60,089 bases of DNA from Acholeplasmatales bacterium (GCA_017449215.1 JAFSJY010000069.1:1-60089), one strand, 5' to 3'; shown: positions 18,096-27,600, numbered from the stretch's first letter. Notes: generated by a model not told the origin, from the sequence alone. Numbers and translations are program-made.

Positions 18096-20777
18096 TTACT
18101 CAGTAATTGTGATATGTTCAATATCAATAATGAAGTTTCCATTAGCTGCTAGGCTACTATGCTTTACATTTGAAACTGAACCATCAACTAATGTTGTTCC
18201 ATCGTTACCATTATCTACGAAGCAATATAATACATAAACATCATATTCTCCAGCGCTAGTAAGGGCTGGTGCTTTTTTAGTCCAAGTCTTTCCTTCATCT
18301 ATTGAATAATATGTTTCATAATTAATGAAATAATCTTCTAATGAACAGCTAATTCTAGATGGAATAGCTTGTGGAACATCATTTAAGCTTATTTCATAAT
18401 CATTTGGAAGTGTGACATTTACAAAATTTGCATCCATACTTCCATCCAATACAGTTATATCTGAAATTGTTCCAAGCTCTGAATTTTCAAATCTGACTGT
18501 TCCACTTAGTGTCTCATATCCATCTGCTTCTATTGTATAGTTGAAATTAGCACTATTTGCTTTTTTATTAGATACAGTTACAACTGCATCAATTGTTTCA
18601 CCTGAAATAGAATCATAGAATACAGAATTCTTAATTAAATTAGTATATACAGTATAAGCATCATCTAATGAAGTGATTGTTCCACCATTAGTTGATGTTA
18701 CATATCCTTCAAAATTAGAAGCTCCTGCTTCATCATATTTCCAGTAAATTTCATTGTTATCATTTGATAAAATATGTACTGGATTAGTTACAAACATCTT
18801 ATTATCAAATGTAATTACTCCCTCACCTGCAGTAACATCAATATATTCATAATTTGTTATGTTATATGCTTCGTTGCTTTCATTAACTATAACCTTATAA
18901 TATACCTTATGTGTACCAGCTTCGACATATAAATCGTCAACAAAGTTTGTACCATCAATTGAATATTTAACAGGGAAATCACTTGTAACAAAGTTCATTT
19001 TTACACCATTAGCATTTTTAGCTGGGTTATATGCATAACTTGTTTTACTAATGCTAAATGTTGCATATTCACCTTCTTCTGGCTTCTCTGCTTTAACAGT
19101 AACATAAATTGTTTCATCAAAGCCCTTAGTAGTTGCATTAGGGAATACTAAGAAGTTTAATTTTACATAACCATATGCAGCATCCTCTAATTCAATTGTT
19201 GTTCTTCCATCAAATTCTGCTGTATCATTTCCTTTAATATCATATGGATAATTAATTAGCATTGTTGTTAAGTCTAAAACATCTAGACCAAATGCGCTTA
19301 ATAAATCACTACCTTCAGATTCATAAGCTCCACCACCAACGCTTGTTACAAAGCTTGAAGCATCATTAATGTAGTAAACATTATTACTTAATTGTTCAAT
19401 CCCTGCATTTGATGCAGCAATTGCATATCCTGAATCTTCTCTTGTGTCACTGAATAAGAAATTAACGTCAACATTTAATGTAACTGTAGAAAATTCAAAT
19501 GTCACATTAAGTGTGTTTTTACCATCAACAAGTTCAATATAACCATCAGTTTTTTTGTTATAATTAATTGTTACATTAACAGTATCATCAACTAAAGTAT
19601 TATTAATATAGAATTCTCTATTTTCTAATATTGTATCTATTTTTACACCATTAAATCTATTGAAATCATTATCGCTTAAATTTGATATATCAAGTATAGA
19701 AGCCTTTGAGTTGTTATCATAATATATATGATCACTTTCTAATTTTACTGTAGGATTTGTAATATAGATTACTTCAAAATCCTCTTTTGTATCATATCCT
19801 TCACATTGGATTCTATAATATACTCTATATTGTCCTGGTGAATAGAATTCAAAAGTATTATCATCTTGATAATTTATTCCATCAAGTGAATATTTAACTG
19901 TAGCTCCATTTGTGATTGGAGTTACTTCAATCTTATGAGCATTTCCATCATATTCACCAAAGAAGCCTTTTGAAGTATATTCAATATCTGAATAAGTTAC
20001 ATCAGTTTCAACAATGTTAACTACTTGATCAAAGTCATCTTTTGTTGGTTTAGTTACTGTAATTTGAACCTCGTCTAATTTATTATTAGCATCATCTGGA
20101 TTATCAAATTCATTATTAACATCATTTAACCAATTAGATAAGATATCCTTAAAGTCATTATTAGGAATAACATGATCCTTAGGAACCTTAATTTCAATCT
20201 TCTTATTAGAAAGATCTGTTAGCTTACCCTTAATAATTTGACCATTAACCTTATCAAATACAACAAGCTCAGTAACACCTCTATATACTGCATATGTTTC
20301 AATATATTGGCTACCATCATCTCTAACTGTAACACCGAAGATTGTACCTCTAACTGCCATTACTGAGTTATTAGATGATAGGAAGAATTCCTCATCCTCT
20401 CCTAGCTTATTTTGGATTTCAGCAAGTACAACACCCATTTCAACAAATACATTTGTCTTAAATTTATCTTTTCCTTCTGATTTAATATTTACCTTAGAAT
20501 TTTCACCTAGATAAACATATTTATCCTCATCAAATTTAACAACGATTACTGAATCCTTGCCAACATTTAATGTATCACCATCATATAGATTCATACCCTT
20601 GAAGCAATCTACTGTTTCTGTATCATCAGTAACAGTAGCTGAGCCTTCAATTTGAACAATCTTAATATTTCTAGCTGAATCTAATAATCTTTCTCCATTA
20701 TTAGATCCTCCATCACTACATGATGCTAAAAATATACAAAATATAAAGCATATAATAAAACCAATAAACTTTTTCAT
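18096..20777 (-). CDS. FecR-domain lipoprotein (893 aa), copy 2
   Basis: The signal peptide ends in LASC with Cys20. The FecR-like domain spans about 35-190, with CFKGMNLYDGDTLN, KYVYLGENS and SVMAVRGTIFG almost identical to copy 1. Beta-sandwich Ig-like modules follow, with KYSIDGxNY and VYYK motifs near 290-330 and 620-660. The start ATG overlaps the stop of the CHASE2 cyclase gene by one base (TAATG), showing tight translational coupling. Because FecR domains and CHASE2 domains are both extracytoplasmic sensory modules, the lipoprotein may present a signal to the cyclase. That interaction is inference. Confidence 0.87.
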   Translation of the reverse strand: MKKFIGFIICFIFCIFLASCSDGGSNNGERLLDSARNIKIVQIEGSATVTDDTETVDCFKGMNLYDGDTLNVGKDSVIVVKFDEDKYVYLGENSKVNIKSEGKDKFKTNVFVEMGVVLAEIQNKLGEDEEFFLSSNNSVMAVRGTIFGVTVRDDGSQYIETYAVYRGVTELVVFDKVNGQIIKGKLTDLSNKKIEIKVPKDHVIPNNDFKDILSNWLNDVNNEFDNPDDANNKLDEVQITVTKPTKDDFDQVVNIVETDVTYSDIEYTSKGFFGEYDGNAHKIEVTPITNGATVKYSLDGINYQDDNTFEFYSPGQYRVYYRIQCEGYDTKEDFEVIYITNPTVKLESDHIYYDNNSKASILDISNLSDNDFNRFNGVKIDTILENREFYINNTLVDDTVNVTINYNKKTDGYIELVDGKNTLNVTFEFSTVTLNVDVNFLFSDTREDSGYAIAASNAGIEQLSNNVYYINDASSFVTSVGGGAYESEGSDLLSAFGLDVLDLTTMLINYPYDIKGNDTAEFDGRTTIELEDAAYGYVKLNFLVFPNATTKGFDETIYVTVKAEKPEEGEYATFSISKTSYAYNPAKNANGVKMNFVTSDFPVKYSIDGTNFVDDLYVEAGTHKVYYKVIVNESNEAYNITNYEYIDVTAGEGVITFDNKMFVTNPVHILSNDNNEIYWKYDEAGASNFEGYVTSTNGGTITSLDDAYTVYTNLIKNSVFYDSISGETIDAVVTVSNKKANSANFNYTIEADGYETLSGTVRFENSELGTISDITVLDGSMDANFVNVTLPNDYEISLNDVPQAIPSRISCSLEDYFINYETYYSIDEGKTWTKKAPALTSAGEYDVYVLYCFVDNGNDGTTLVDGSVSNVKHSSLAANGNFIIDIEHITITE

Positions 20778-22615
20778 TATGCCTTACCCTCCATACTTTC
20801 GTATCCTTCTATTTCAATAACCTCAAAGCACTTAATTGGCTCCTTCTTATTTTTAAACATCCTATCGCCAGCATCTATAACCTTAATTCTATTCTTTAGC
20901 ACATCATAAACATCCTTAGATATTAATACCTGGCTTCCACCAGCTGATGCTTCTATTCTAGATGCAGTATTTACTGTATCACCAATTGCTGTAAAGTCCA
21001 TTCTAGTCTTAGAACCGATATTTCCAATTACGGCATCACCATAATGAACACCAACACCAAATTCAAGCTTCTTATTATATTTTTCTAATACATAATCACA
21101 GATTGCTTTTCCTTCTTTAACAATACCAAAGGCTGCACATACTGCTTTAAAAATATAATCATCTAGATCTACTGGGGCATTAAATATTGCCATTACACAG
21201 TCACCAATAAATTTATCTACCATTCCACCAAATCTAAATACTTGATTAGTTGCCATTTCTAGATAACCATTTAGAATATCAACAACTTGCTCTGGATCTA
21301 GCTCCTCACTCATCTTTGTAAATCCTCTAATATCTACAAATAGACAAGCAACGTTTCTCTTTCTTCCACCTAAGCTCATAGCATCCTTTTGCTTATCAAC
21401 TAACGCTTCTGCGACATCAGGTGATATATATCTCTTAAATGTTCCAATAACCTCTCTCTTATGCTTATATTCGTTATAATAATGGTTAATAATGATTATT
21501 ACGAACGCAAGTATCAAAGTAAATATAGGTAATGATATGAAATAATATAATTTACATGAATGCATTATAATAGCTAAAATGAATTCTAATCCTATACCTA
21601 AGGCAAAGGCTCCTATTCCAATGTAGAATGCAAGTGACGCCATTAGGAATACAATTCCAAATATAACAATCGTATTTATTAAAATTAATCCAAACGTATT
21701 AATAGGTAAGTATAATTCATCATTTAATAAAGATTGAATTACATTACACTGAACCTCAATACCAAACATCTCACCAATTGGAGAATTATAAATATCATTT
21801 GAAAGACCAGTATCGACCGCACTAGCATATGAACCAAATAATACAATTGAGTTACTTCTGAATTTTTGTTTAAAATCATTATTGTTAGCTTCTTCTATTA
21901 AATCCTTCATAGAAATATAGTTAAAGCCAGACATTACATTCTTAACCTTACCATCACCACTATAATTTAATTCGGGTGCGGCATAATATTTAAAATAATA
22001 TGAAGTTTTCTTTTCGTAATTCTTTATTTCCTTATTTGTGTTATTAGCATAAATTGAATAAATAGAATATGCTAAGCTATCGTAGTTTTCTCCTCTTAAA
22101 TATGTTTTTCTTATTGCCTCATCATTATCAGTAATAGCATCTACATATCCGATAGACTTAGCACTATTATAGATTTCTTCTGATAATCCATATGGTGCCT
22201 CATCTCTACTCATACCGTTTACGCCTAATACAACATTTTGTCTTTTCATTGCATTAGCTAAATTAACATCTACAGTATCACATCCATATGCCTTATTAAA
22301 AATGACATCAAATCCTATTACAGATGGGATACAATCATTGTCAGCCCACATATTTAATATATCTGCGAAATATTGTCTATATTCAATTGGATTATATGCA
22401 TCATACTTCTCAATAGTATCATCATCTATTCCAACGATATATATTTCCTTTGCTCTTTCAGACTTATGCTGAAACATAGAATCCGATAAATCATTATCCA
22501 ATGAATTAAATGGATTCAATACTCCAGATAACGCAGATAATGTCAAAATAAATATTGCCACTATTCCCGCAAATATTAAATTTCTAACCCTAAATTTAAA
22601 AATTTTAGACTTCAT
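20777..22615 (-). CDS. CHASE2-domain class III adenylate/guanylate cyclase
   Basis: The protein has 612 residues if translation starts at ATG 22615. Order: a TM helix near 10-30, an extracytoplasmic CHASE2 domain of about 35-290 (KEIYIVGIDDDTIE, VIGFDVIFNK), three TM helices of about 300-380, and a class III cyclase domain of about 415-600. The metal aspartates are in LFVDIRGF and KFIGDCVMAIF. The lysine of VDKFIGD suggests ATP as substrate, and the transition-state Asn and Arg are in AIGDTVNTASR. All look intact, so it should make a cyclic nucleotide in response to an external cue. An upstream TTG start is rejected because the promoter -10 sits right before it. CHASE2 cyclases are common in Proteobacteria, Cyanobacteria and Spirochaetes and unusual in Bacilli. 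Confidence 0.9.
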   Translation of the reverse strand: MKSKIFKFRVRNLIFAGIVAIFILTLSALSGVLNPFNSLDNDLSDSMFQHKSERAKEIYIVGIDDDTIEKYDAYNPIEYRQYFADILNMWADNDCIPSVIGFDVIFNKAYGCDTVDVNLANAMKRQNVVLGVNGMSRDEAPYGLSEEIYNSAKSIGYVDAITDNDEAIRKTYLRGENYDSLAYSIYSIYANNTNKEIKNYEKKTSYYFKYYAAPELNYSGDGKVKNVMSGFNYISMKDLIEEANNNDFKQKFRSNSIVLFGSYASAVDTGLSNDIYNSPIGEMFGIEVQCNVIQSLLNDELYLPINTFGLILINTIVIFGIVFLMASLAFYIGIGAFALGIGLEFILAIIMHSCKLYYFISLPIFTLILAFVIIIINHYYNEYKHKREVIGTFKRYISPDVAEALVDKQKDAMSLGGRKRNVACLFVDIRGFTKMSEELDPEQVVDILNGYLEMATNQVFRFGGMVDKFIGDCVMAIFNAPVDLDDYIFKAVCAAFGIVKEGKAICDYVLEKYNKKLEFGVGVHYGDAVIGNIGSKTRMDFTAIGDTVNTASRIEASAGGSQVLISKDVYDVLKNRIKVIDAGDRMFKNKKEPIKCFEVIEIEGYESMEGKA

Positions 22616-22675
22616 ACCTTTTCCCCAATTAATACCATTTTTAAACGTTTTAGTAAAATCACACAAAATCAATTA

Positions 22676-22704
22676 ATTATATCATTTTTTTAAAATACAT
22701 TCAA
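22676..22704 (-). promoter_or_regulatory. Promoter of the cyclase-FecR-LRR operon
   Basis: On the minus strand TTGAAT (22699-22704) and TATAAT (22676-22681) are 17 bases apart. The start codon at 22615 gives a leader of about 55 bases. Confidence 0.7.
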
Positions 22705-22710
22705 TCGAAC

Positions 22711-22748
22711 AAAAAATGGTTATTAACGCATCTTGTTAACAACCATTT
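22711..22748 (-). terminator. Terminator of the alarmone/partner-switch operon
   Basis: On the minus strand AATGGTTGTTAAC pairs imperfectly with GTTAATAACCATT (22716-22747), followed by a short T run. It lies ten bases after the RCK_C protein's stop. Confidence 0.75.
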
Positions 22749-22756
22749 AAATTATG

Positions 22757-23749
22757 TTAATTTAAAAATACTCTTTTTATATTGTCATAGTTACCATATA
22801 CAACTACAGTATCATTTTCCTTTACAATACTATCCTTTGTTACAGTAATTGGCATTTCATCTCTTCTTAATGTTAGAATATTTAAATTATATTTAGTTTT
22901 AATTTCAGATTCAAATAATCTCTTATCCTTTAATATTTCAGGAAGATTATGGATTTCAACCTCAGCCATCGCATCATCACCATAATTATCAATTAGATTG
23001 ATGACATTTTCCTTGCTCTTTACAATTTCTTCTTCATCATATAATTCATCAATTTTATACGTGAATAAATCCTTAATAGTTTGCTTATTACCAAATACTA
23101 CTATTTCATCCTTATTTTGAATTACAGTATTCTTTGTAATTTCAATAGTTCTATTCTTTCTCTTTAAAATTAATAAATTTAAATTATATCTCTTTTTAAA
23201 ATCGGATTCAGCTAATGTCTTATTCTTTAAGAATTCAGGAATATTATTAATATATATTTCAACAATAGCGTTCTTATCATATGAATCTAGCATTGTTAAG
23301 GTATTAAGCTTTTGACTTCTAAAGAATAGCTTTCTACCACCAGCAGAAATTGATTTTTCAAAGAATTTAGCTATAAAAGGTAGCTTTAATATTATTATTA
23401 TTCCAACAGCTATACCTAAAATAATTAAGACGTTAAACATTTGTTCTTTAACTATTTCTGTTGTAGCTACACTACCAATAAAATTAATAATGAATGAAAT
23501 AATGATTACATTAAATACAATACCAGTAATCATACATATAGTTGCTAGTCTTCTTCTTGTTTTATTTGTAGTTACAATTTCTGCCTCACTTGTTGTATAG
23601 CCTGAGCATGTAATTAATGAAATTACTTGAAATTTTGCTTTTTCCTTAGTAAGACCAGTAATTCTAAATAAAATTGTAAATACCTCTATTGTATAAATAT
23701 ATAATACTATAGCAATAGATATAGCTAATATAGATGTAACCAAATCCAT
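22757..23749 (-). CDS. Membrane protein with two C-terminal RCK_C (TrkA_C) domains
   Basis: This 330-residue protein has an N-terminal TM helix of about 1-30 and two more near 70-95 and 105-125. Two RCK_C/TrkA_C domains follow at about 160-235 and 258-330. The two domains are internal repeats of each other (EIYINNIPEFLKNKTLAES versus EVEIHNLPEILKDKRLFES). RCK_C domains bind ligands such as c-di-AMP in potassium transport proteins, but no pore or RCK_N domain is present, so it may be a regulatory membrane protein. The ATG at 23749 is preferred over a TTG three codons earlier because AGGAAG lies nine bases before it. It is last in an operon with alarmone and anti-sigma genes. The ligand is unknown. 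Confidence 0.75.
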   Translation of the reverse strand: MDLVTSILAISIAIVLYIYTIEVFTILFRITGLTKEKAKFQVISLITCSGYTTSEAEIVTTNKTRRRLATICMITGIVFNVIIISFIINFIGSVATTEIVKEQMFNVLIILGIAVGIIIILKLPFIAKFFEKSISAGGRKLFFRSQKLNTLTMLDSYDKNAIVEIYINNIPEFLKNKTLAESDFKKRYNLNLLILKRKNRTIEITKNTVIQNKDEIVVFGNKQTIKDLFTYKIDELYDEEEIVKSKENVINLIDNYGDDAMAEVEIHNLPEILKDKRLFESEIKTKYNLNILTLRRDEMPITVTKDSIVKENDTVVVYGNYDNIKRVFLN

Positions 23750-23779
23750 AATAATCAACTTCCTTTTTTAAAAACAAAT

Positions 23780-25618
23780 TTATTTCTTATACTTAATTAA
23801 TGTTAATACATTTTGAGAATTAGTATATTCATAATGAACCTCGTCCATTATCTTTTTAACCATATAAATTCCAAGACCACCAATTTCTCTTTCATCACTT
23901 GATGCGGTAATATTAGGGTCTTTTCTTTCTAATGGATTAAATGGCTTGCCATTATCCTTAAATACAAATGTAACCTTATTATTAGCTCTAGATAATGTTA
24001 TTTCAACTGTTCCTTCATTATCATATGCATAATGAGCAACATTAACAAATATCTCTTCTAAAGCTGTATTAATCATAATAACATCTCTACTAGAAAAATC
24101 TAATTGATTTAATAATTTAGATGAATATTCAAATAGATTATCTAATTCCTTAACATCTGCCTTAAATATTCTACTTTCTGACATGATAGCATCAAAATCA
24201 TGATCATACATCATAATTGTAATATCATCAAACTGTTCAGTACAGCCAGCAAATTCATTAAGATTTTGTCTTAATCCTAATACAAAGTCCTTTGGTGCTT
24301 TAATATTATTATTTACATATTCTAATAATCTATCATCACCAAATAATTCATCATTAGGATTATGAGATTCAGTTACACCATCAGTATAAAGTAAGATTTT
24401 ATCTCCCTTATTAAGTTTAACTGTCTTCTCTTCATATTTAGCACTATCGAAGGCTCCTAAAATAATACCTGATTTTTCAGTAGTATATTCAGCTTTTCCG
24501 TTTAATATTAAAATAGCCTTATTATGACCAGCATTAGTATATTTTAATTCACCACTACTTAAATTAATAATACCAAGCCAGCATGTAACAAACATATTAG
24601 CATCATTATTTGTACATAATGCAACATTACATCTTTCCATAATTAATGCTGTATCTTTCTTAAATGTTTTAGTTAATGATTGAATTAATGTTTCAGTTTT
24701 CATCATATAAAGTGATGCAGGAATTCCCTTTCCTGAAACATCTCCAATAACTAATGCTAAATGTGAATCATCAATATAGAAATAATCGAAGAAATCTCCA
24801 CCAACCTCTTTAGCGGCATCCATAATACCATATACGTATTCACAGCTTTCCTTAGGCAATACGCTATTTTGAATTCTAGATGCTACATCAAGCTCTGATT
24901 TAATCTTTTCATTTTCTTTTACTTGTTCTGATTCGATGATTAATAATTTTTTACTTCTTTTAGATATAGCAAAGCTAATATTTACTATTAATATTAATAT
25001 GATTTCTCTAGGTAAATAATAATATATGAATACCTTTAATAATCTATTATCACCCTGTGATTGTAAATATTTAATCCATTCATACCTTTCAGCAGCTGTT
25101 GTATTTTCTACATTCACCTGCTTACCATTAATTGATATTAATTCTGTACCATTTAATAGTGCTGGATCCCATTCACCATAAAATAGTCCTAAATACATAG
25201 CAGAAACTAACATTATAGTAACCATAATAAATGTAAATAATAATGCCTTATGGTCAAAATAATGGTTTACTAATATGATTAATACTGCCCACATTAATAC
25301 ACCATGCTTAGGCAATATTACATTTAATACCATTACTACTATTGCATATTGGATAATTAAAAAATATTTAAACTTTGGCTTTTCAATTAACTTTGTTTTA
25401 ATATAGAAAACACAAGATGCTAGTACTGTTATTAGTATTGGAAAAAATATATTAATTAATAAGAAAATATGATCACTTACATTAAATAATTTAGTTAAAT
25501 AGCATATCCATACAATTAACATTGCTACGGCAGAGAAAAAACAACCTTTGGCAAGGCCTTTGTTGGCATCTATTTCATTTTTTAGATAGATTTCATTCGT
25601 TAATTCCCTGTTCTCCAT
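23780..25618 (-). CDS. PP2C (SpoIIE-type) phosphatase fused to HATPase anti-sigma kinase domain
   Basis: This is a 612-residue protein. Residues of about 20-230 hold several TM helices. An SpoIIE/PP2C-type phosphatase spans about 245-440 (AKEVGGDFFDYF, GDVSGKGIPASLYM, LLYTDGVTESHN). A HATPase_c_2 domain of the RsbW/SpoIIAB type lies at about 475-612 (EEIFVNVAHYAYD, FKDNGKPFNP, GGLGIYMVKKIMDE). The key PP2C aspartates and the ATP-lid glycines are present. In partner switching the phosphatase dephosphorylates the STAS protein and the kinase phosphorylates it; here both opposing activities sit in one chain. The STAS gene is in the same operon. GGAGA precedes the start, inside the previous gene's end. 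No cognate sigma factor is visible in the window. Confidence 0.9.
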   Translation of the reverse strand: MENRELTNEIYLKNEIDANKGLAKGCFFSAVAMLIVWICYLTKLFNVSDHIFLLINIFFPILITVLASCVFYIKTKLIEKPKFKYFLIIQYAIVVMVLNVILPKHGVLMWAVLIILVNHYFDHKALLFTFIMVTIMLVSAMYLGLFYGEWDPALLNGTELISINGKQVNVENTTAAERYEWIKYLQSQGDNRLLKVFIYYYLPREIILILIVNISFAISKRSKKLLIIESEQVKENEKIKSELDVASRIQNSVLPKESCEYVYGIMDAAKEVGGDFFDYFYIDDSHLALVIGDVSGKGIPASLYMMKTETLIQSLTKTFKKDTALIMERCNVALCTNNDANMFVTCWLGIINLSSGELKYTNAGHNKAILILNGKAEYTTEKSGIILGAFDSAKYEEKTVKLNKGDKILLYTDGVTESHNPNDELFGDDRLLEYVNNNIKAPKDFVLGLRQNLNEFAGCTEQFDDITIMMYDHDFDAIMSESRIFKADVKELDNLFEYSSKLLNQLDFSSRDVIMINTALEEIFVNVAHYAYDNEGTVEITLSRANNKVTFVFKDNGKPFNPLERKDPNITASSDEREIGGLGIYMVKKIMDEVHYEYTNSQNVLTLIKYKK

Positions 25619-25623
25619 ATAAA

Positions 25624-26190
25624 TTATTCTCCATTAAAAGTTTCAAATACTAAATACTTAAATTCCTTATATGCTCTTGTATCCTTTAATTCCTCGAAGC
25701 ATTCAAGTAAAGCATTGTATCTCCATTTATGAATATCCTTATCCTTAATTTTAAATCTATTCCAAAATTCTTCTCCATTTAATCTATAGTCATTATTAAT
25801 TGCTCTCATATTAGATAATTTATCAGAAAGAGCAATTATTTTAACGTCTATAGGTGCTTCCTTTAATTTATCAATAGCTAATTGCTTAGCCTCAACCCAT
25901 GATAATTTATCATAATTAGGTAAAAGGTTAATTGATTCAGCGGCTACTATATCCGCAATTCTTTTACCAAATTCTGATTTTATATCATCATATGTTACAT
26001 CAGTATCCTCAATTAAATCATGTAAGGCAGCCGCTGCCATTAATTCATGATCATCAGTTATACTAGCAACAATACTCATAGCCTCAAGTGGATGTAAGAT
26101 ATATGGAACATTTTTTCCTTTTCTAAATACATCTTTATGATGTAATACTGCATAATTAATCGCTTTATCAACTAAAGCTGTATTATTCAT
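25624..26190 (-). CDS. HD-domain alarmone hydrolase (MESH1/SpoT-HD type)
   Basis: This 188-residue stand-alone HD phosphohydrolase resembles the hydrolase half of Rel/SpoT. Metal-binding residues H18, H33, H57 and D58 are visible (PYILHPLEA, LHDLIEDT). E61/D62 match the ED pair of the Mn-dependent (p)ppGpp hydrolase, and ALSDKLSNMR matches the KLADKLxNLR motif. There is no synthetase, TGS or ACT domain. It would convert (p)ppGpp to GDP/GTP and pyrophosphate. It overlaps the preceding (p)ppGpp synthetase gene by eight bases, so the two antagonistic enzymes are made together. A GGTGA site lies within the upstream gene. Confidence 0.87.
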   Translation of the reverse strand: MNNTALVDKAINYAVLHHKDVFRKGKNVPYILHPLEAMSIVASITDDHELMAAAALHDLIEDTDVTYDDIKSEFGKRIADIVAAESINLLPNYDKLSWVEAKQLAIDKLKEAPIDVKIIALSDKLSNMRAINNDYRLNGEEFWNRFKIKDKDIHKWRYNALLECFEELKDTRAYKEFKYLVFETFNGE

Positions 26191-27277
26191 CTAAATCACC
26201 ACTTCTCAAAAGACCCATAGATTTACCAATATTAGTATATCTATTAGCTATTCTCTCATTAATCTTTCTTGGGCCATAAATTGCATCTAAGATAAGCTTA
26301 ATAATACTTACACCCATATCCTTAGATAGTGCATAAACAATACATAAGCTTAATGGACCTGTAACACTTGTAATGATATCAATATCCTTACCTGTAAATT
26401 GACGAATAGATAATTCATAAGCTAAGTCAGAATATTCCTTAACGAAATCATCTAATTCCTTTAATGTTGTAAATCCAAATGATTTATAAACCTTTAAGAA
26501 ATTAGCTAAGCTTACTTCCTCTATTTCCATATTTCCAATAGTAGCTATTCTCTTATTAATATCATCGAAGCCACCATTTTCTAGATATGCCTTATATGAA
26601 TCACCATTAAGTTCAATGTCATCAAGCTTACCATTCTTTACAACCTGCTTAACTCTTCTTCTATAATCCTCAATTGAGTTTCTCATATTACAGAATGCAT
26701 CATCCGCAAGTTCTAGCAATCCAGCTAATCTATTGAAATTTCTTAAATATTCTCTTGGAATTTCTACATCTGTCTTATAACCAGTATCATGCTGAATTGC
26801 AGCCCAAGCATGCTGTAATACACTTCTTAGTTGTATTTCAATTCTTAACTCATTAACGATAGGAAAATCTGGGTTATAATACATTTCCTTTGGTATTCTA
26901 CAAATGTAATGTAATGACATATATCCAAATTGATCTATCTTATGAGTTTTTCTTTTATCAATTGTATTATCCCAGTCAATATCAAAGCTACTTTCAACCT
27001 TAGCAGCAAATTTATCAACCTCATCCATATAGAAAGTAACTACACGAGCACCTACGATATCAGTAATATCTAATAGGTTTTGGTACTTGTAGCCCTTAAG
27101 CTCAAGCTTTCCTGCTAAAGATCCTTCATCCTTAATTCTTGCCTCAACTGAATTTACTACTACTCCAAATTCAGCAACGAATTCCTTTAGCTTATTTAAT
27201 ACAATCTCTCTAATAATATGAAAATTAGCATATTGCTCTCTATATTCGTTCAATATCATTTCTGAATGCTGATCCAT
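26183..27277 (-). CDS. Stand-alone (p)ppGpp synthetase (RelA/SpoT domain, small alarmone synthetase-like)
   Basis: This 364-residue protein has a RelA/SpoT synthetase domain at about 40-175. RIKDEGSLAGKL, DITDIVGARVV (D73), FGYMSLHYI and EIQLRSVLQHAWAAIQHD (E147) cover the ATP, GTP and Mg sites. The usual WxxxEH is WAAIQH here. It lacks the HD and regulatory domains of long RSH enzymes, and about 190 extra C-terminal residues of unknown fold make it longer than typical RelQ/RelP (about 210-260). It would transfer pyrophosphate from ATP to GDP/GTP. It has AAGGAG before its ATG and overlaps the hydrolase gene downstream; the STAS gene lies six bases upstream. Confidence 0.87.
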   Translation of the reverse strand: MDQHSEMILNEYREQYANFHIIREIVLNKLKEFVAEFGVVVNSVEARIKDEGSLAGKLELKGYKYQNLLDITDIVGARVVTFYMDEVDKFAAKVESSFDIDWDNTIDKRKTHKIDQFGYMSLHYICRIPKEMYYNPDFPIVNELRIEIQLRSVLQHAWAAIQHDTGYKTDVEIPREYLRNFNRLAGLLELADDAFCNMRNSIEDYRRRVKQVVKNGKLDDIELNGDSYKAYLENGGFDDINKRIATIGNMEIEEVSLANFLKVYKSFGFTTLKELDDFVKEYSDLAYELSIRQFTGKDIDIITSVTGPLSLCIVYALSKDMGVSIIKLILDAIYGPRKINERIANRYTNIGKSMGLLRSGDLDE

Positions 27278-27283
27278 AATTAT

Positions 27284-27586
27284 CTACTCCTTTATATTTA
27301 AGAAAGTTGAAAAACCAGTTATATCAAATACTTCCATAACCTCATCTGTTGGTTTTAATATGTATAAAGTACCCTTGCATTCAGTCATTTTTTTATGGAA
27401 TATTAATAAAACTCTTAAGCCAGCACTTGATACATATGTCAAATTCTCAAAATTTATATTTATTGTTTTAATGCCTTCTATTGAATTATCTAATGACTTT
27501 TCTAATTCAGGTGCAGTATTAGTATCTAATCTACCCTCTAATGTAACATTTAAAGTATCATTATTTCTTTCCTTGACAATGTTCAT
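27284..27586 (-). CDS. STAS-domain anti-sigma factor antagonist
   Basis: This 100-residue single STAS domain is of the SpoIIAA/RsbV type. The phosphorylatable serine is S54 in TYVSSAGLRVLL. The start ATG 27586 follows GGAGGG with eight bases spacing; a TTG five codons upstream overlaps that ribosome site and is rejected. It is first in an operon with two alarmone enzymes, the phosphatase/kinase fusion and the RCK_C protein. Its phosphorylation state would control release of a sigma factor or another partner elsewhere in the genome. A 22-bp palindrome lies just before its ribosome site. Confidence 0.9.
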   Translation of the reverse strand: MNIVKERNNDTLNVTLEGRLDTNTAPELEKSLDNSIEGIKTININFENLTYVSSAGLRVLLIFHKKMTECKGTLYILKPTDEVMEVFDITGFSTFLNIKE

Positions 27587-27600
27587 AATAAATCCCTCCA

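Noticed and set aside
22616-22672. Upstream TTG start adding 19 residues to the cyclase
   Set aside because: The promoter -10 lies four bases before the TTG and there is no ribosome site; ATG 22615 precedes the first TM helix properly.
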